Source: Lantana camara
Taxonomy: Eukaryota; Streptophyta; Magnoliopsida; Lamiales; Verbenaceae
Assembly (NCBI GenBank): GCA_037501455.1
Contig: CM074864.1
Location: forward strand, 57,045,001 to 57,109,000
Reading direction: 5' to 3'
Length of the DNA: 64,000 nt
The notes beneath the pieces were generated by a model that was given only the letters and a program-made list of their open reading frames with translations, was not told where the DNA came from and searched no databases. The position numbers and the translations under genes were made by a program. Below are positions 12,178 through 25,729 of this stretch, piece by piece (the first letter of the stretch is position 1; the number at the start of each line of letters is the position of its first letter).

Positions 12178-15115
12178 TGTGACACCCCGACTTTCAGAAC
12201 GTACAGGTATGACGTATGTGCACGATTTACATTATTTAAATTCATGTTCTTTATTCTTTTAATTCTTATTTTAAATATTTCTTATGAATTCGAATGATTC
12301 TTATTTGAGTATGTACGGAATTTGTTATGGATTGATTCGTTTATGCTTGAATTGAATTCGGAATTTTTCGTTGTTTTAGTATGTTGGAGATTTACGTGTT
12401 ATGAACTTTGATTTATGCTCGTTATATGTTTTCGAGTTTATTCGTTGAGCTTTTGAATTATTTGTTTCGTTTGGAACCTAAAGGAGGCTAAAACGCTTTT
12501 AGCGCAACTTAGGTTTCAATGTGTGTATTTTTGAGCTCGGGAATTCGGATTCAAATTCCGTCACTATCGTTGAGCTCGTTTCGATGATTCGAGTTCGATG
12601 GACTAAGCCCCATAACCTTTTAAGATCATTCGATACTCCGAAATCCGATCGGAAACTTACCTCGCTCTTATATGACTACCTTTCACCTATTTGCATATAA
12701 GTCCTTCAAATTTTAGCCTTTTTACATGAGACTTGGGCCCACTTCACACCAAAACAAAGCATAACCATCTCTCCCTCTCCCATTCTCGGTATATACAAGA
12801 AAAGAGAGAAAAAGTGCAGCAACTTTGGAGCAAAACCCTTCATCCCGTCACTATTCACCTCAAGGAGAGATTGAGCTCTAATCTCCATTTTCTTCCAACA
12901 TCTTCAAGGGGTAAGCTAGTATTTGATATGTACATGAGTATATGGTCATTTTAAGCTATTAATTCCACACTTTGAGCTATGTTTGGTGTATATATGGAGC
13001 ATGGCATGTAACTTGGGGGTTTGATGATCTTATACATTTCATGGAGTTAAGCTTCGATTTGAAGTTGTAAATATGATCCCTTATGACTCTAATATGGTTA
13101 TATGATTCCCCTTCTGATTATGGTTAAGCATAGTGGAAGTTACCATTGATGAAATTTAAATTCTTGCATGGATGAACTTGATATACATGACGATTCTTGA
13201 GCTTTTGTGCTGGTTGGGTGAATATATGATGATCATGAAGTGATTTGCCTTGGTTTGTATGAGTTTTGTGGCTTGAGGTTGTTTCTTGTTGTTGCTGCGT
13301 GTTGCTCTGCTTCTTCCCCTATTTTTTTTGGCGCAGAGCTACTGTTGCTGCTGTATTTTTTTTCGAAGACGAAGGGCCAACACGGCCGTGTCAGCTTTGT
13401 ACATGTTTTGGACACGGTCGTGTCAGCCTCTCGACTTGGAGTAAATTATTTTCATCAAATCGGACACGGCCGTGTCCATTTTGAACTAAAACTCAACACG
13501 GCCGTGTCAGCATCTCGGATTAAGCTCCTGAATTAATTTTAATCGGACACGGCCGTGTCCATTTTGAACTAAAACCCAACACGGCCGTGTCATTTGAAAA
13601 TATGGCGGTGGCAATTGCTCGTTTTATCGCTTCGTTGTTTTTCTTTGTATTTTCCTTCTTCATTTATGACTCGTATGCCTTGTTAGCTTGTTATATTATG
13701 CGTTATGTACCTTGTTTTGAACTTATGGCCTTATTTGATATGAATTGTATGAATAAGAATTGGTAGGATTTATTTGGCATGTTTATGCATTTCATTTGCA
13801 TTCTTTACATTTCCAAGCATTGATGAGCGTCTATCTGGTTCATATTTGAGTCTAAGTCTCGGGTCTTGTTCTCTTTTGCGTTTCAGAGCCTCTTCCGGTC
13901 GCGCAAGAGCCCGAAGCTTAGGTGGTTGATTGTCGTTCGATCCTACTCTTTTGTCTCTTTTGTTAAGGTGAGGTTAGGAATTATTAGTTATTAACCTATG
14001 GCCTATAGTGTGATGATTTCTCACTCGCATGCGGATATGTTATACATATTTAAATATGAGTGCTTAAATTATGTTTATGATCTTGTGGAAGATTTGAACT
14101 TTATGGAAATGATATAAGTAAGAGCATATATAAGCTTGAGTTTTGAATCTCTTTTAGTATGTTTTGTTATGTTGAGCGAGTTGTACCCTGAAAGATGGGA
14201 AGTTGGTCCGTTTTGTTATGTGGGCCCTGGAGATGTGGGTAAGGAAGACCCGGGACGACCACGGGGTCGCCGGGTTTGACCCCTGTGCACGCTCTCATTT
14301 GAGATATTCACGTGCGACCTAGGGAGGTTGGGAAGACATGATATCTTGAGCCCTCGGTGGATAACCGGGGAAGGTATATCATGGGTTAGCTACCCCATGT
14401 GTTTTTGGTAATGTAGGTGCTAGGGTTTGATTCCCGACACACCATGGATGCAAGGGTGGATTTGTGATTTGATATGTATGTTTGAAGAAGTAAGGGATAG
14501 TCCGTTCTCGCCGGGCTTTTGTTTTGTTTGACTGATAGATTATAGATCGAGATAGGTTCTTTTCTTATTATATGTTAGTTTCGGGAAATGGTTTTGGTGT
14601 GCAAAATCCTAGCCTCGATTCATGACTATCACTTTTGATTTATGCTATTTCTATACGTATTTAAGGTGTGGGTGTGTTAAGCCCCTCACTCAGTCGAGTT
14701 GTGGGACTGACCCTCTCCTTTCCCTTTCAGGTGTACCGAGCTAGGCGGGGAAGTGCGAGTCTTGGTCTTGTACTTGTGTGTCTAGGTCGAGTTGCATTCG
14801 TACTTCTTGCATTTTGGATACTCTTATTATGTATTTGATGCCAGAATTGTATTTTGAAGAATTATGGACTTTTGATGTAGATACTCGATCTTTTGGGCCG
14901 TGAGGCCAATGTATATGTTAGTTACAGAGCTCTTTTCGATCCTGTTTACTGCTTCCGCATATTTGTTTTGTTTATTTGTGTAGCCCTGCTTAGCCTAGCG
15001 TGTGAGTGTAGGTTCCTGTTCGCTTGAACTCGGACTCATGTATGGAAATCCATTTCATATGTGGGTTCGGGTTTAGGTGCGGGGGATGTGGTGGCCCACC
15101 GTTCTGGTTGCTACA
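12178..15115 (+). mobile_element. Solo LTR, gypsy-like, 2.9 kb (TSD CTTCA)
   Basis: Starts TGTGACACCCCG and ends GGTTGCTACA, the TG...CA ends of an LTR. It is flanked by CTTCA at 12173-12177 and 15116-15120, a 5-bp target-site duplication. There is no coding sequence and no second LTR, so it is a solo LTR left by LTR-LTR recombination. Its ends resemble the gag-element LTRs at 33885 and 37603, suggesting a related lineage. It carries the palindrome array at 13380-13592. It is inserted in decayed copia sequence. Confidence 0.85.
13380..13592. repeat. Array of CACGGCCGTG palindromes inside a solo LTR
   Basis: Five CACGGCCGTG cores plus one CACGGTCGTG variant at about 13381, 13412 (variant), 13465, 13497, 13548 and 13580. 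Two are in the 16-base palindrome GGACACGGCCGTGTCC. The last four form two copies of a roughly 50-base module (13461-13510 and 13544-13592). Confidence 0.9.
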
Positions 15116-18058
15116 CTTCAGGACCAAGAAGAAAGTACTTCAGGACCAAGAATTTCTTCATCATCTTTCTTAGGTTGGAATGAATCTTTTGTTATATCAA
15201 GTGATCTCACGACCATCAGGGTATTCAATGGATGTGTTTTATCCATATAAAAATGCTTTAAAATGTTTTCGGTATATGTCGATTAATGAACAAATATTTA
15301 ATCTTTGCAATGTTCAATTTGTAATTCGATGCAAAATTTTGTCCTTCCAAGGTCTTTCATGTTAAATTATTTCTTTAAGTACTTTATTGCACTTGATAAC
15401 TTTTCAGGAGTTTCAATGATATTTAAGTCATCGATATACACAACAATTAAAACAAATTTTGATTCAAACCTCTTTATGAAGACATAAGGACAAATAAGAT
15501 CATTTTGTATCCTTCTTTTATTAAGTATTCACTAAGACAATTATACCACATGCACCCGGATCGATATAATCCGTATAATGATCTTTGTAATCTTATTGAA
15601 TACTTTTCCCGGGAACTTTTATATGCTTCAGGCATTTTAAAACCTTCAGGGATCTTCATATACATTTCATTATCAAGATGTGATTTAAACAAATCCCCAA
15701 TGATTGATTCAATATACTGAATTATAGAAGGAAAATCATATCCAACATATTTTTCTAATCTCCTTTAAGAACTCATTTTTGTGCATTGTGATGGTGCAAT
15801 AGGGTCATACACCGCACATTTAAAAATTCTAAGATGGGAAATATTAGGTTCCTGACCAAAATCCAATTGTAATTGGGAGAATTCATGGTAACTTGTTGGT
15901 CTGATGCATATAAAAGTTGTTGCATATACTATAGCATATCCCCATGTGGAGATATGGAGATTTGTTCACATAAGTAACGGTTTTGTTATTAATTGGAGGA
16001 GTTCAATAAATGATTCTTGCTAAACCATTTTGTATGTATTCATGAGCAACACACTTTTTAACTTTTATTCCCGTAAATATATAATAATCATTAAAAGTTT
16101 GAGACATAAGCTCGCTTGCATAATCAAGAACGAATTATTTGGGCTAATAATCTTGCAAAAGTTAGGTTGCAAGTTGATAATGAACACACATATGACCATC
16201 TAGTCGATGCATAATTAAAACCATAAAGTACCTAAACGGTCCACATGGTGGATAAATGGGCCCACATATGTCACCTCGAATACATTCCAAAAATGCAAGT
16301 GATTCAATTTCAACTTTAGTTAATGATGGTCTCATGATCAATTAATATTGAGAACAAGCAGCACATGAAAATTCTTTATTTTGAAGAATCTTTTGATTCT
16401 TTAATGATTGTCCACGTGAATTCTCAATAATTTTCCGTATCATAATTGATCCAAGATGACTCGATCGATCATGTCAAATAATAAATGTATCTGGTTTACT
16501 ATCACATGTTTTCCAATCATGCTAATATTTTTTTAGTACAAACCGAAGGAAAGTGCGGGTAATTCTTACAACACATAGTTTTTACCCGAAAAAATCGTAG
16601 TAATATAAAGATTTTCAATCTTACCATCATTAGAAGTTTTAATGTGATATTCATTTTAGCGAAAATCTTTGAAACTCAATAAGTTTCTTTGAGGTTTATT
16701 AGAAAATAAGACATCATCTATAATATGTTTCGTTCCTTCAGGGAACATTATATTATCTTTCCCAAACTCTTTATAATTATTTTGTACTACATTTGCTTCT
16801 TTCACAGGTAAAGAAGAATATTTTTTATTTTCTTGTAGCACTGTTTGCGAGACACATATATAAATTTTTTCATTCGCCTTGGATCCCATTGAATGTTAGG
16901 GAATATCTATAATTTTCAATTGACTAATATGATGAGTAGTGGGTCAACATAAAACAATAAAGTTCAAAATCATGATAAAAAAAGTAAAACAATGATAAAA
17001 CTTATATATAAAATCATTTTATTCCTTCTGATAATTAATTTGCTCATGATTTAAAAGGGGATGTTGATATCGATATATAAGTGTCATTGAAGTAAACTTA
17101 TCTATATGAAAATTTTATTTACAGATATTTATACAATTGAAAACTCGATAATTTAATTAAATACTTAATTAGACGTATTACGAGTGCGTGAGTCATTTTT
17201 CATATATAGGGATAAATTCGAATTTATAATCATTTTGATGGAGTATCTCCTATATATCCTTTTGTACCACTTCTGATGGTTTGGATAATTATAATTATAA
17301 TTATGAGAGTGATCATAATACTCCTGCCCCAATTCGTGGACTCATTTTTCTTATTTATAATGCAATGCATTATCTTATTCTCTTCATGGACTTTTTTTTT
17401 TTCTCTCTCTCTCTTATTTATAATGTCATGCATTATCTCAGTCAATTCAAGGAATGATCAATCATTCATGATTTATCAACAATTTATTAATATTTCAACC
17501 AACATAATACAAGAACAATTTAAAGTATTGTTCACATCTTTCTCATCAAAATTGCTACTTCGGGAGCATTATGAAAATCAAAATTAAATTCTCTAATAAA
17601 CTTAGATCGACCAAAAGCTTCCATTATTTCAAAGCAATATATAATAATATCTCCATTCATCAATATATATTTAATATGATAAAACACTAATATCCTAAGG
17701 AAGCGAACATCAAGAATTATGATATTAATATAAAGTAGTCGATCGATATACTATATAAATAATACTTGACCATCATGTTAAGTGTTGAAAACTAATGTTT
17801 CATAAATTTGATATTTCAAATTGAACAAACATATATACCACTATGAACAAATGTCATATATTAAATAATTAATTAAAGAAATTGCTCAACTAATATAGGA
17901 CTATCGTTCAAAAAGCTTATGGAAGGAAAATTTAAGAATATGTATCTCATATAGCGAATCAATCCATTTTATTAAAATGTCAAAATATCATTAAGTAACA
18001 TTATTTGCTAAACGGAAAAAAAAAAAATAATAACAATAATTCTAGGTAAACAAAAAAT

Positions 18059-18286
18059 TCAAGTATTTACATCAAACCCCCTAAGAATTTTAATACTTAC
18101 TTTTGGACTTTTATTACATATACCCCCCTAAGTTTTAGGATTTGAGGGGTAAAATAGTAAAATTACAAATTTTGTTAAATTTAACGGAAGAGATAACGAG
18201 CTAGGGGGGAGTTCGTAATTTCTCAAACCTCAGGGGAGTATTTGTAATTTCACCAAACCTAAGGGGGCCGCTCGTAATTATCTCTT
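18059..18286. repeat. Small non-autonomous element remnant
   Basis: AT-rich text with repeated blocks of the type CTCAGGGGAGTATTTG and CACCAAACCTAAGGGG. The same wording appears in the copy-B-specific block in VCS intron 11 (55278-55578). It directly abuts the VCS fragment at 18287. Ends and target duplication were not resolved. Confidence 0.4.
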
Positions 18287-20221
18287 GAAATTTTAATCTG
18301 GAAAAGATGAACTTGTTGAATGCTACTATAGCTATTTTTCCTGAAAATTTGAATTTTCTTTTTAAGCTTGAGGTACCTTTAGACCCGACTAAAGAGCTTT
18401 TTAGACTAATAGCTGAACGTAAATATGAGGAGGCTTTTATTGCTGCCCTGCAAAGGAGTGGTGTTACTATCGTATCCTTGTAACATCCCGGATTTCGGGG
18501 CCAAGAAGAATTCCTTCTAAAGTCCGTAATCACTATTCATTCCTAAACGTAGAAATTTTCCAAGTCACTTTTACCTATCAAATGTTGGGTTCAAATGAAT
18601 CCTTGCGAAATTTTATGAATTATGGTATCATTCCCGTACCCTAATTCTCATCCAAACTCCCGTAGCATTAGAAATCGTCCGAAAACCCTAACTTTAAAGT
18701 ATTTCATATTCAAACACTTTTCCTATTCGATATTATACTCAAAATAATCCTCGAATTATTTTATGAATCATGATCATTTTCTCGGAAATTAATTGTCATC
18801 CTAGCTTCATTTTATGTATTTTACCATATTTTTCATAATTTAAAACCTTTACTACTTTAACTTTAAACGCTTAAACGTAAAGTGTTTATAATCATTCCAA
18901 AGCTCGTTTTAAACTCGTTCTTTTACTATTTTCATTACTTCAAGCTCTCGTCCCTAGACCCTTAAATTATTTTTGTATTTTTTTATATCTAATTATGACA
19001 TCATCCATGACATCATGGATGACATCATAGAAAGCTAGGTGTAGGGACAAGAATTGACCACGTTTTTCCTACAAAATTGTTACATTTTTTAGATCCTAAT
19101 TTCTCCACATTTTTACCACAAGATTTCTACACTTTTACGATCAAGAATTGTCCACATTTCCTACACAAAATTATAATTCCCTCTAGGTCCCAATTTAATA
19201 CCTATAAATACCCCCCTCATACCTCACATTTAAAGCATCAAAATCCCTCCATTTCCCTCTTTCTCCCTCACGCCACTCTCTCCCTCTCCCAAGGTAAGTT
19301 TTTATTTTATGCTTTAAATTCTTGCTTTAATTCATGCTTAGTCAATATAATATAATTGGTATAGTTAATATGTTTTAATTCATGCTTAGTTAATTTATGC
19401 TTTAAGGTGAATTTATGCTTTATTAATTAATATTTCATGATTAGATATAATATGTTACATTTTCATGAATTATATTTAATTAAATGCATGATTTATGATA
19501 TGATATAGTATGTTCATGGATTTAAATTGATGGGTCTGAATATGGGGTACAGAGTCCAATCACTTTAAAATTTGTTTAGGTGGGGAAAACCAGTTGATGT
19601 TCGCAGGGAAAGATGGAGGTTCTACCTGCTAGGACAAACACGAAGACAAAGTCAGAAGGCCAAGTTGGGGGAACTGGGGGTGATTCCCAGTTTGGCTCTC
19701 CGACGCTCAAGTCAGATGAAGATCTGAAAGAGAGAAAATACTAAGTATAGAGTTGCAGTAATGGAGATTGCTTACAATGGAGAAGATGAACTCGCGTATT
19801 TATAGTTGAGGGTCAGGGACCCTTTGGTCATTTGCACCGTGTGGTCCTGGCCGAATGTTGCCAGGAATCTTCTGCAAAAGCTGGTAGAAGTTAGTGTTGG
19901 CAACAGTGGCAGGTGCGCGGGCATGTACGGGGTGTCAGAGAGCCGTTTTAGGGGTTTGTAACGAGGGCTAAGAGCACGTCGTGTCAACCAAGAGCCTTGG
20001 AGACCAAGGAATTGTTGGAAAACACGAATCAGAAAGCAGCGGAATTAAAAAAATTTTCCAACAAAAGGATCTTGGACTCGCAATCGTGTATCCAAATTCG
20101 TAGAGTTAGAAAACTTACTTTTCTTTTATTCTTTCTTGAAGCGTTTCAAGCCACCCAAGAACGCTCTTCTCGCGGCTTGATCCCCTCTCCTTGGTAAAGC
20201 TCGAATATTCAAAATTCTAAC

Positions 20222-22167
20222 TGTTGGAAAACACGAATCAGAAAGCAGCGGAATTTAAAAAAATTTTCCAACAAAAGGACCTTGGACTCGCAATCGTGTA
20301 ACCAAATTCGTAAAGACAGAAAACTTACTTTTCTTTTATTCTTTCTTGAAGCGTTTCAAGCCACCCAAGAATGCTCTTCACGCGACTTGATCCCCTCTCC
20401 TTGGTAAAGCTCGAATCTTCAAACTTCTAACTTGAAGTCTCTAGAGAAAGTCCACCAACTTGATCACAATCTAACTAGTAAGGATGCTAGTTCTCTAGTT
20501 AGTGTTTAGGCTTAACCTAGGGTTTAATTTAATCTTGGAGAAAGGAAGGTGTTCAACACATGAACCAAGAATTGTCAATTAGCTCCATAAGGAGCTCGAG
20601 CTCCCCTATTTATAGGGAGAGGGTGCCGATCCAAATCCTAGTTGGGAAAGGATTTGGTTCCTCTCTCTCCTATTACTTGATCATCAAGTATTTTCCAACT
20701 TTGACTTTGAATTCTAATTCTAGTCAACTTTTAAGAGAGCTAAAAATATCCAAACTATTTTTGGATAATTTTATACTTTATTTATTATAAAATAAATAAC
20801 TTATTTTTATCTAATTAATTAATTCATAATTAATTAACTAGATTATTTTCTCCAAAATTAGACTTTCTTTTTAATTCAAAATTAAACCAAAGTCTATTAA
20901 ATAATTAAATAATTAATTATTTAATATATATATATAATATATATATATACACACGTGTGTGACACGTGTCACAGTGACACGTGTCACTCACGTGAGCCAC
21001 ACGTGTGATTTCACACGTGTGGAACCCTCTTGGCCCGATTAACTCGTTTAATCATTTTCAAGCCTCAACTCATGTAACCAAGTTGTTGTGTGTGACCCTC
21101 TAGGTTCTCAATTCAATTAGCAGTGACCCTAATTAATTAATTCACTAATTAATTAATCAGTCCACAGATTAAACGACCATAGTCTAGCAACAGGTGTTTA
21201 ACCCCTAGCTGAATTGGAATGTTCGGATTCGACAGAACCTTTAAGTCATTGATTCATGTGAGATACAATCCTCCTACTTACTATCTCTCAACCAAGATCT
21301 AGGGTAAGGGAATAATCAGAACCCTAATAATCCGGTCTTAAAGCTAAGTGCATTTCATATCCATTTGATCTCAATCCAAGAAACCCTTTTCTTGATGTCT
21401 TGATCTACTGCCTTGGCCAAGGACTCCATATGGCATATGAATGACTTACACAATAAGAGATCACATTGCAAATGCAAGTGTAGGTCCTTTCTTTATTCTC
21501 ATTCACTTTCATGAATCACTTGTGCAGCCCCAGCATAAGCCTTGAATCAGTTGTCTAAGGCGACACCCTTTAAAGCTTATACCAAAGACTACAGAGTTAA
21601 CTCATAAAGTGACAAGGAACCTCAAGTCTAAGGATCAATTAATCACATCAATGACTCGTGAGATATTTCCTAATCTGGAAGTTTCCATTTCCTGAAATAG
21701 AAACTTCCTTTCCCATTTAGGAATGTTCTCACACGGGGCACCTCAGTGAACTTACTTGTTAAAGTAAGCACCCTCATGTATCACGCACGCATCAACTATA
21801 CACTTTCCACCTCCATGAAACAAGGTGGTCCTTCTTAAGGGCGTGATCCCATAAGCAAGCCTTAGAGGAGTCAGGTTGACACTCCCACTGTCTGTAGGAC
21901 TCATCGGCTTGGAGTATTTTACTAATCATGACTTATGTGATATAAGGCTCGTTTCATGAGCCATTTCACCTAAATGGTAGAGTCCTAAAGTCATCAGGAT
22001 TAGGGGAGTTCTCATACATGCACAGCTAAAGTAAACGCATACCAAACAAGAGCATATAAAGAAGTGTTGCCTCAATTCGTTATTTTATTCAAAGATTGTC
22101 TGTGATTACAATAAGGAAAAGCACAAAGCGGATATACAATCGGCTTTCTAGGGCACTATTCCTAACA
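20222..22167 (-). mobile_element. Innermost solo LTR Z2, same family as Z1 (TSD CTAAC)
   Basis: An intact 1946-bp copy of the Z1 sequence inserted into Z1 itself, in the same orientation, flanked by CTAAC at 20217-20221 and 22168-22172. The minus-strand TATA (20606-20616) lies in a palindromic CCCTATTTATAGGG. Six CACGTG boxes lie at 20952-21019. Small differences from Z1, such as a longer AT run at about 20930-20950, show it is an independent copy and not a mere duplication. Confidence 0.88.
20952..21019. promoter_or_regulatory. Cluster of six G-boxes (CACGTG) in solo LTR Z2
   Basis: CACGTG at 20952, 20963, 20978, 20989, 21000 and 21014, six perfect G-boxes in 68 bases, most extended to ACACGTGT or GACACGTGTC. 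The G-box is the binding core of plant bZIP (ABF/ABI5, HY5) and bHLH (PIF, MYC2) factors. They lie about 350-400 bp from the minus-strand TATA on its upstream side, as expected for an enhancer in the LTR. The older copy Z1 keeps five (22702, 22719, 22730, 22741, 22755). Confidence 0.75.
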
Positions 22168-25100
22168 CTAACTTGAAGCTCTCTAGAGATAGTCCACCAA
22201 CTTGATCACAATCTAACTAGTAAGGATGCTAGTTCTCTAGTTAGTGTTTAGGCTTAACCTAGGGTTTATTTGATCTTGGAGAAAGGAAGGTGTTCAACAC
22301 ATGAACCAAAAGAATTGTCAATTAGCTCTAAAGGGGAGCTTGAGCTCCCCTATATATAGATAAGGGAGAGGGACGCCGAACCCAATCCTTGTTGGGCAAG
22401 GATTTGGTCCCTCTCTCTCCTATTACTTGATCATCAAGTATTTTCCAACATTGACTTTGAATTCTAATTCAAATCAACTTTAAGATAGCTAAAAATATTC
22501 AAACTATTTTTGGATAATTTTATACTTTATTTATTTAAAATAAATAACTTATTTTTATTTAATTAATTAATTCATAATTAATTAACTAGATTCTTTTTCT
22601 CCAAAATAAGACTTTCTTTTTAATTCAAAATTAAATCAAACTCTATTAAATAATTAACAAATTAATTATTTAATCACCAAATAATTATTCACGCACATGC
22701 ACACGTGTCCATGAAGGACACGTGTCACGCACGTGACCCACACGTGTGATTTCACACGTGTGGAACCCTTTGGCCCGATTAACTCGTTTAATCATTTAAA
22801 GCCTCAACTCATGTAACCAAGTTGTTGTGTGTGACCCTCTAGGTTCTCAATTCAATTAGCAGTGACCCTAATTAATTAATTCACTAATTAATTAATCAGT
22901 CCACAGATTAAATGACCATAGTCTAGCAACAGGTGTTTAACCCTTAGCTGAATTGGAATGTTCGGATTCGACAAAACCTTTAAGTCATTGATTAATGTGA
23001 GATACAATCCTCCTACTTACTATCTCTCAACCAAGATCTAGGGTAAGGGAATAATCAGAACCCTAATAATCCGGTCTTAAAGCTAAGTGCGTTTCATATC
23101 CATTTGATCTCAATCCAAGAAACCCTTTTCTTGATGTCTTGATCTACTGCCTTGGCCAAGGACTCCATATGGCATATGAATGACTTACACAATAAGAGAT
23201 CACCTTGCAAATGCAAGTGTAGGTCCTTTCTTGATTCTCATTCACTTTCATGAATCACTTGTGCAGCCCCAGCATAAGTCTTGAATCAGTTGTCTAAGGC
23301 GACACCCTTTAAAGCTTATACCTAAGACTACAAAGTTAACTCATAAAGTGACAAGGAACCTCAAGTCTAAGGATCAATTAATCACATCAATGACTCGTGA
23401 GATATTTCCTAATCTGGAAGTTTCTATTTCCTGAAATAGAAACTTCCTTTCCCATTTAGGAATGTTCTCACACGGGGCACCTCAGTGAACTTACTTATTA
23501 AAGTAAGCACCCTCATGTATCACGCACGTATCAACTATACACTTTGCACCTCCATGAAACAAGGTGGTCCTTCTTAAGGGCATGATCCCACAAGCAAGCC
23601 TTAGAGGAGTCAGGTTGACACTCCCACTGTCTGTAGGACTCATCGGCTTGGAGTATTTTACTAATCATGACTTATGGGATATAGGGCTTGTTTCATGAAC
23701 CATTTCACCTAAATGGTAGAGTCCTAAAGTCATCAGGATTAGAGGAGTTCTCATACATGCACAGATAAAGTAAACGCATACCAAACAAGAGCATATAAAG
23801 AAGTGTTGCCTCAATTCGTTATTTCATTCAAAGATTGTCTGTGATTACAATAAGGAAAAGCACAAAGCGGATATACAATCGGCTTTCTAGGGCACTATTC
23901 CTAACAGGAATCCACTAGGGGATGAAGGTCAAGGCTTATACGAAGAGGAGTAGAAGCTTCCCTGAGGGAGAATGGCGCTCGAAGAGAGCTTCCTTGACTG
24001 ATTGGGGCTTTAGCCATGTAGCATGAGTCGCGCTAGTTAGAGAGCGGCGATGTTGATCACGTGCACGCGTAGCAGAGACGACACGTGTCTTTGAGGAATG
24101 CTGACGCTTGTGGGGTCCGAGCGCTCATGTATAGTTACCTTAATCACCAGAGGACAGGTGTCGTCATCTTGAGTTGCCACTTGTCCAAACGTAGGAGGAG
24201 CGTGTTTTGACCCCATCATAAATATTCATGATCTTGTTTGATTAAATTCATTTCTAGAACAATTTATTTAGAATTATTTTTCATAGAGAATTTATATAGT
24301 TTGCTATATTTATGCTTCAAATTCTACGTTACAAATATGAATATGATCATACCTCCTTTGAATATTCAAATAGACTTAAGAATATGTTCTTGATGTTCTT
24401 GGATCAATGTGTGGACCGTGTGCTAGGGTGTGTGTGTGTGTGATATTGATTTTATGTTGTAAAGTGTTTAATTCTTAAGAATTTGAATGGTAAATGTTTT
24501 AAATAGTAATTTTGACTTTTTGGTCAACCCATAGGTTGAATATTTCGAAAATATTATTAAAATAATTATAAATTTAGTTTTGGAATTTTTAAATAAAGAT
24601 TTTATCCGATTTTTTCAAAAATCGGTAAATTGTGAATTATTTTCAAAATATAACCTACATTGTCAAATTAAATTCTAAATTTCATTTCTAATGTTATAAT
24701 TAGGATTATAATGTGATTAATAAATATTTAAGTGGTTAAAAAATTCATGAAACCTGATTAATTACTTAATTTCCCTTAAACGGTTTAAAGTAGAGTCTAT
24801 CGGGAATTCTCTAACATGATATAGTTTATGTGTTTACTTGATTAAAATAATATGTAATCCTTTTATGGATGAACATTATGTGTTTTATGTGCTTATTTGA
24901 TTAATATAAGGAACCTAGTTCTAAGCCTATAGTAGTTAATACTTTCAGGCGCACTGGAATCCACATTACAATGTCTGACTACCGGTATAGGTGAGGGTTA
25001 AAATATTTTCAACTGGAATCATGCCTATATCTATGTATCTATATAACAACTATTTTCAAGCCTACCTATTATTTATAACTTATTATCCTATATACATAAT

Positions 25101-25690
25101 AACATATTATAATATCCCTCTTTAAGGGGAAAATACTTTTATGTCGGAATGAGGATCTTACCCGGACCTTATACATGTTACTTCAGTCCGATCATTACTA
25201 AGAACTGATTCCCGACTAAGCAAGCAAAATATCTTATCAATACTATTATGGGCCCCGCCGCTTAACTGTATCGAGCAATTACCCGGAAGGTATCAGGCCG
25301 AGGGTATTGTTGGTGATACGGACCGCCACCAACTCTTGGTAGTGGTTTAACTGGAGGTTAGTTACTCCACGCCAAGTTATAAGGGAACACTACTTCCCGC
25401 ATATTGTTCATGGCCATTAGGGGTAGCTCCCCACGGCACTGGAGTAAGGAGATATTATTATATTGGTTTTATTGAAGTATCGGTGCCTCGATCAGCCCGA
25501 TACTGTTTTATCAATTATTTAAGTAGTTACGGATGGAGAAGCCTAGCTTGAGGGAATTAATGTTCTTGTTACAAATGGTTCATATTTCTACAAATATTCG
25601 AAACTACCCATATCCCTGTTTTACACATATCATGAACCGTTCCATATTTGCTATATCCTATTGTTAATATTGTAGATCAAGATCTTCTTG

Positions 25691-25729
<39 letters not shown>

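Larger units (their letters stand above)
11730..17990 (-). mobile_element. Decayed Ty1/copia internal region (unit I)
   Basis: Remnant copia coding sequence on the minus strand, interrupted at 12178-15115 by a solo LTR. Recognisable pieces: reverse transcriptase start (15474-15692, with NEMYMKIPEGFKMPEAYKSS and QRSLYGLYRSG) and a gag-pol linker piece (16656-16889, KPQRNLLSFKDFR). Integrase-end text is fused directly to the RT text near 15680, so a stretch has been deleted. There are many stops and frameshifts. From about 15680 to 17975 it aligns with the tandem units at 26.6-33.4 kb. Confidence 0.7.
20013..23906 (-). mobile_element. Third-level solo LTR Z1, copia type (TSD GGAAT)
   Basis: Begins TGTTGGAAAACACG and ends GGCACTATTCCTAACA. 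It is flanked by GGAAT at 20008-20012 and 23907-23911. It is interrupted by Z2; joined, its two parts (20013-20221 and 22173-23906) make about 1.94 kb, the same length as Z2. Read on the minus strand it starts TGTTAGGAATAGTGCC, a wording like copia LTR starts. It carries five CACGTG boxes at 22702-22760. Confidence 0.85.
19528..24218 (-). mobile_element. Second-level solo LTR Y (TSD TAAAT)
   Basis: Ends are TGATGGG and CCCATCA, a 7-base inverted terminal match, flanked by TAAAT at 19523-19527 and 24219-24223. Without the inner nest it is about 0.8 kb with no coding sequence. A TATA-type CTATAAATA on the minus strand (19797-19805) suggests minus orientation. It is inserted in solo LTR X. Confidence 0.8.

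Noticed and set aside
18059..18286. Clean inverted-repeat element with defined ends
   Set aside because: The repeated blocks appear in direct and not clearly inverted order, and no target duplication could be found, so only a remnant is claimed.
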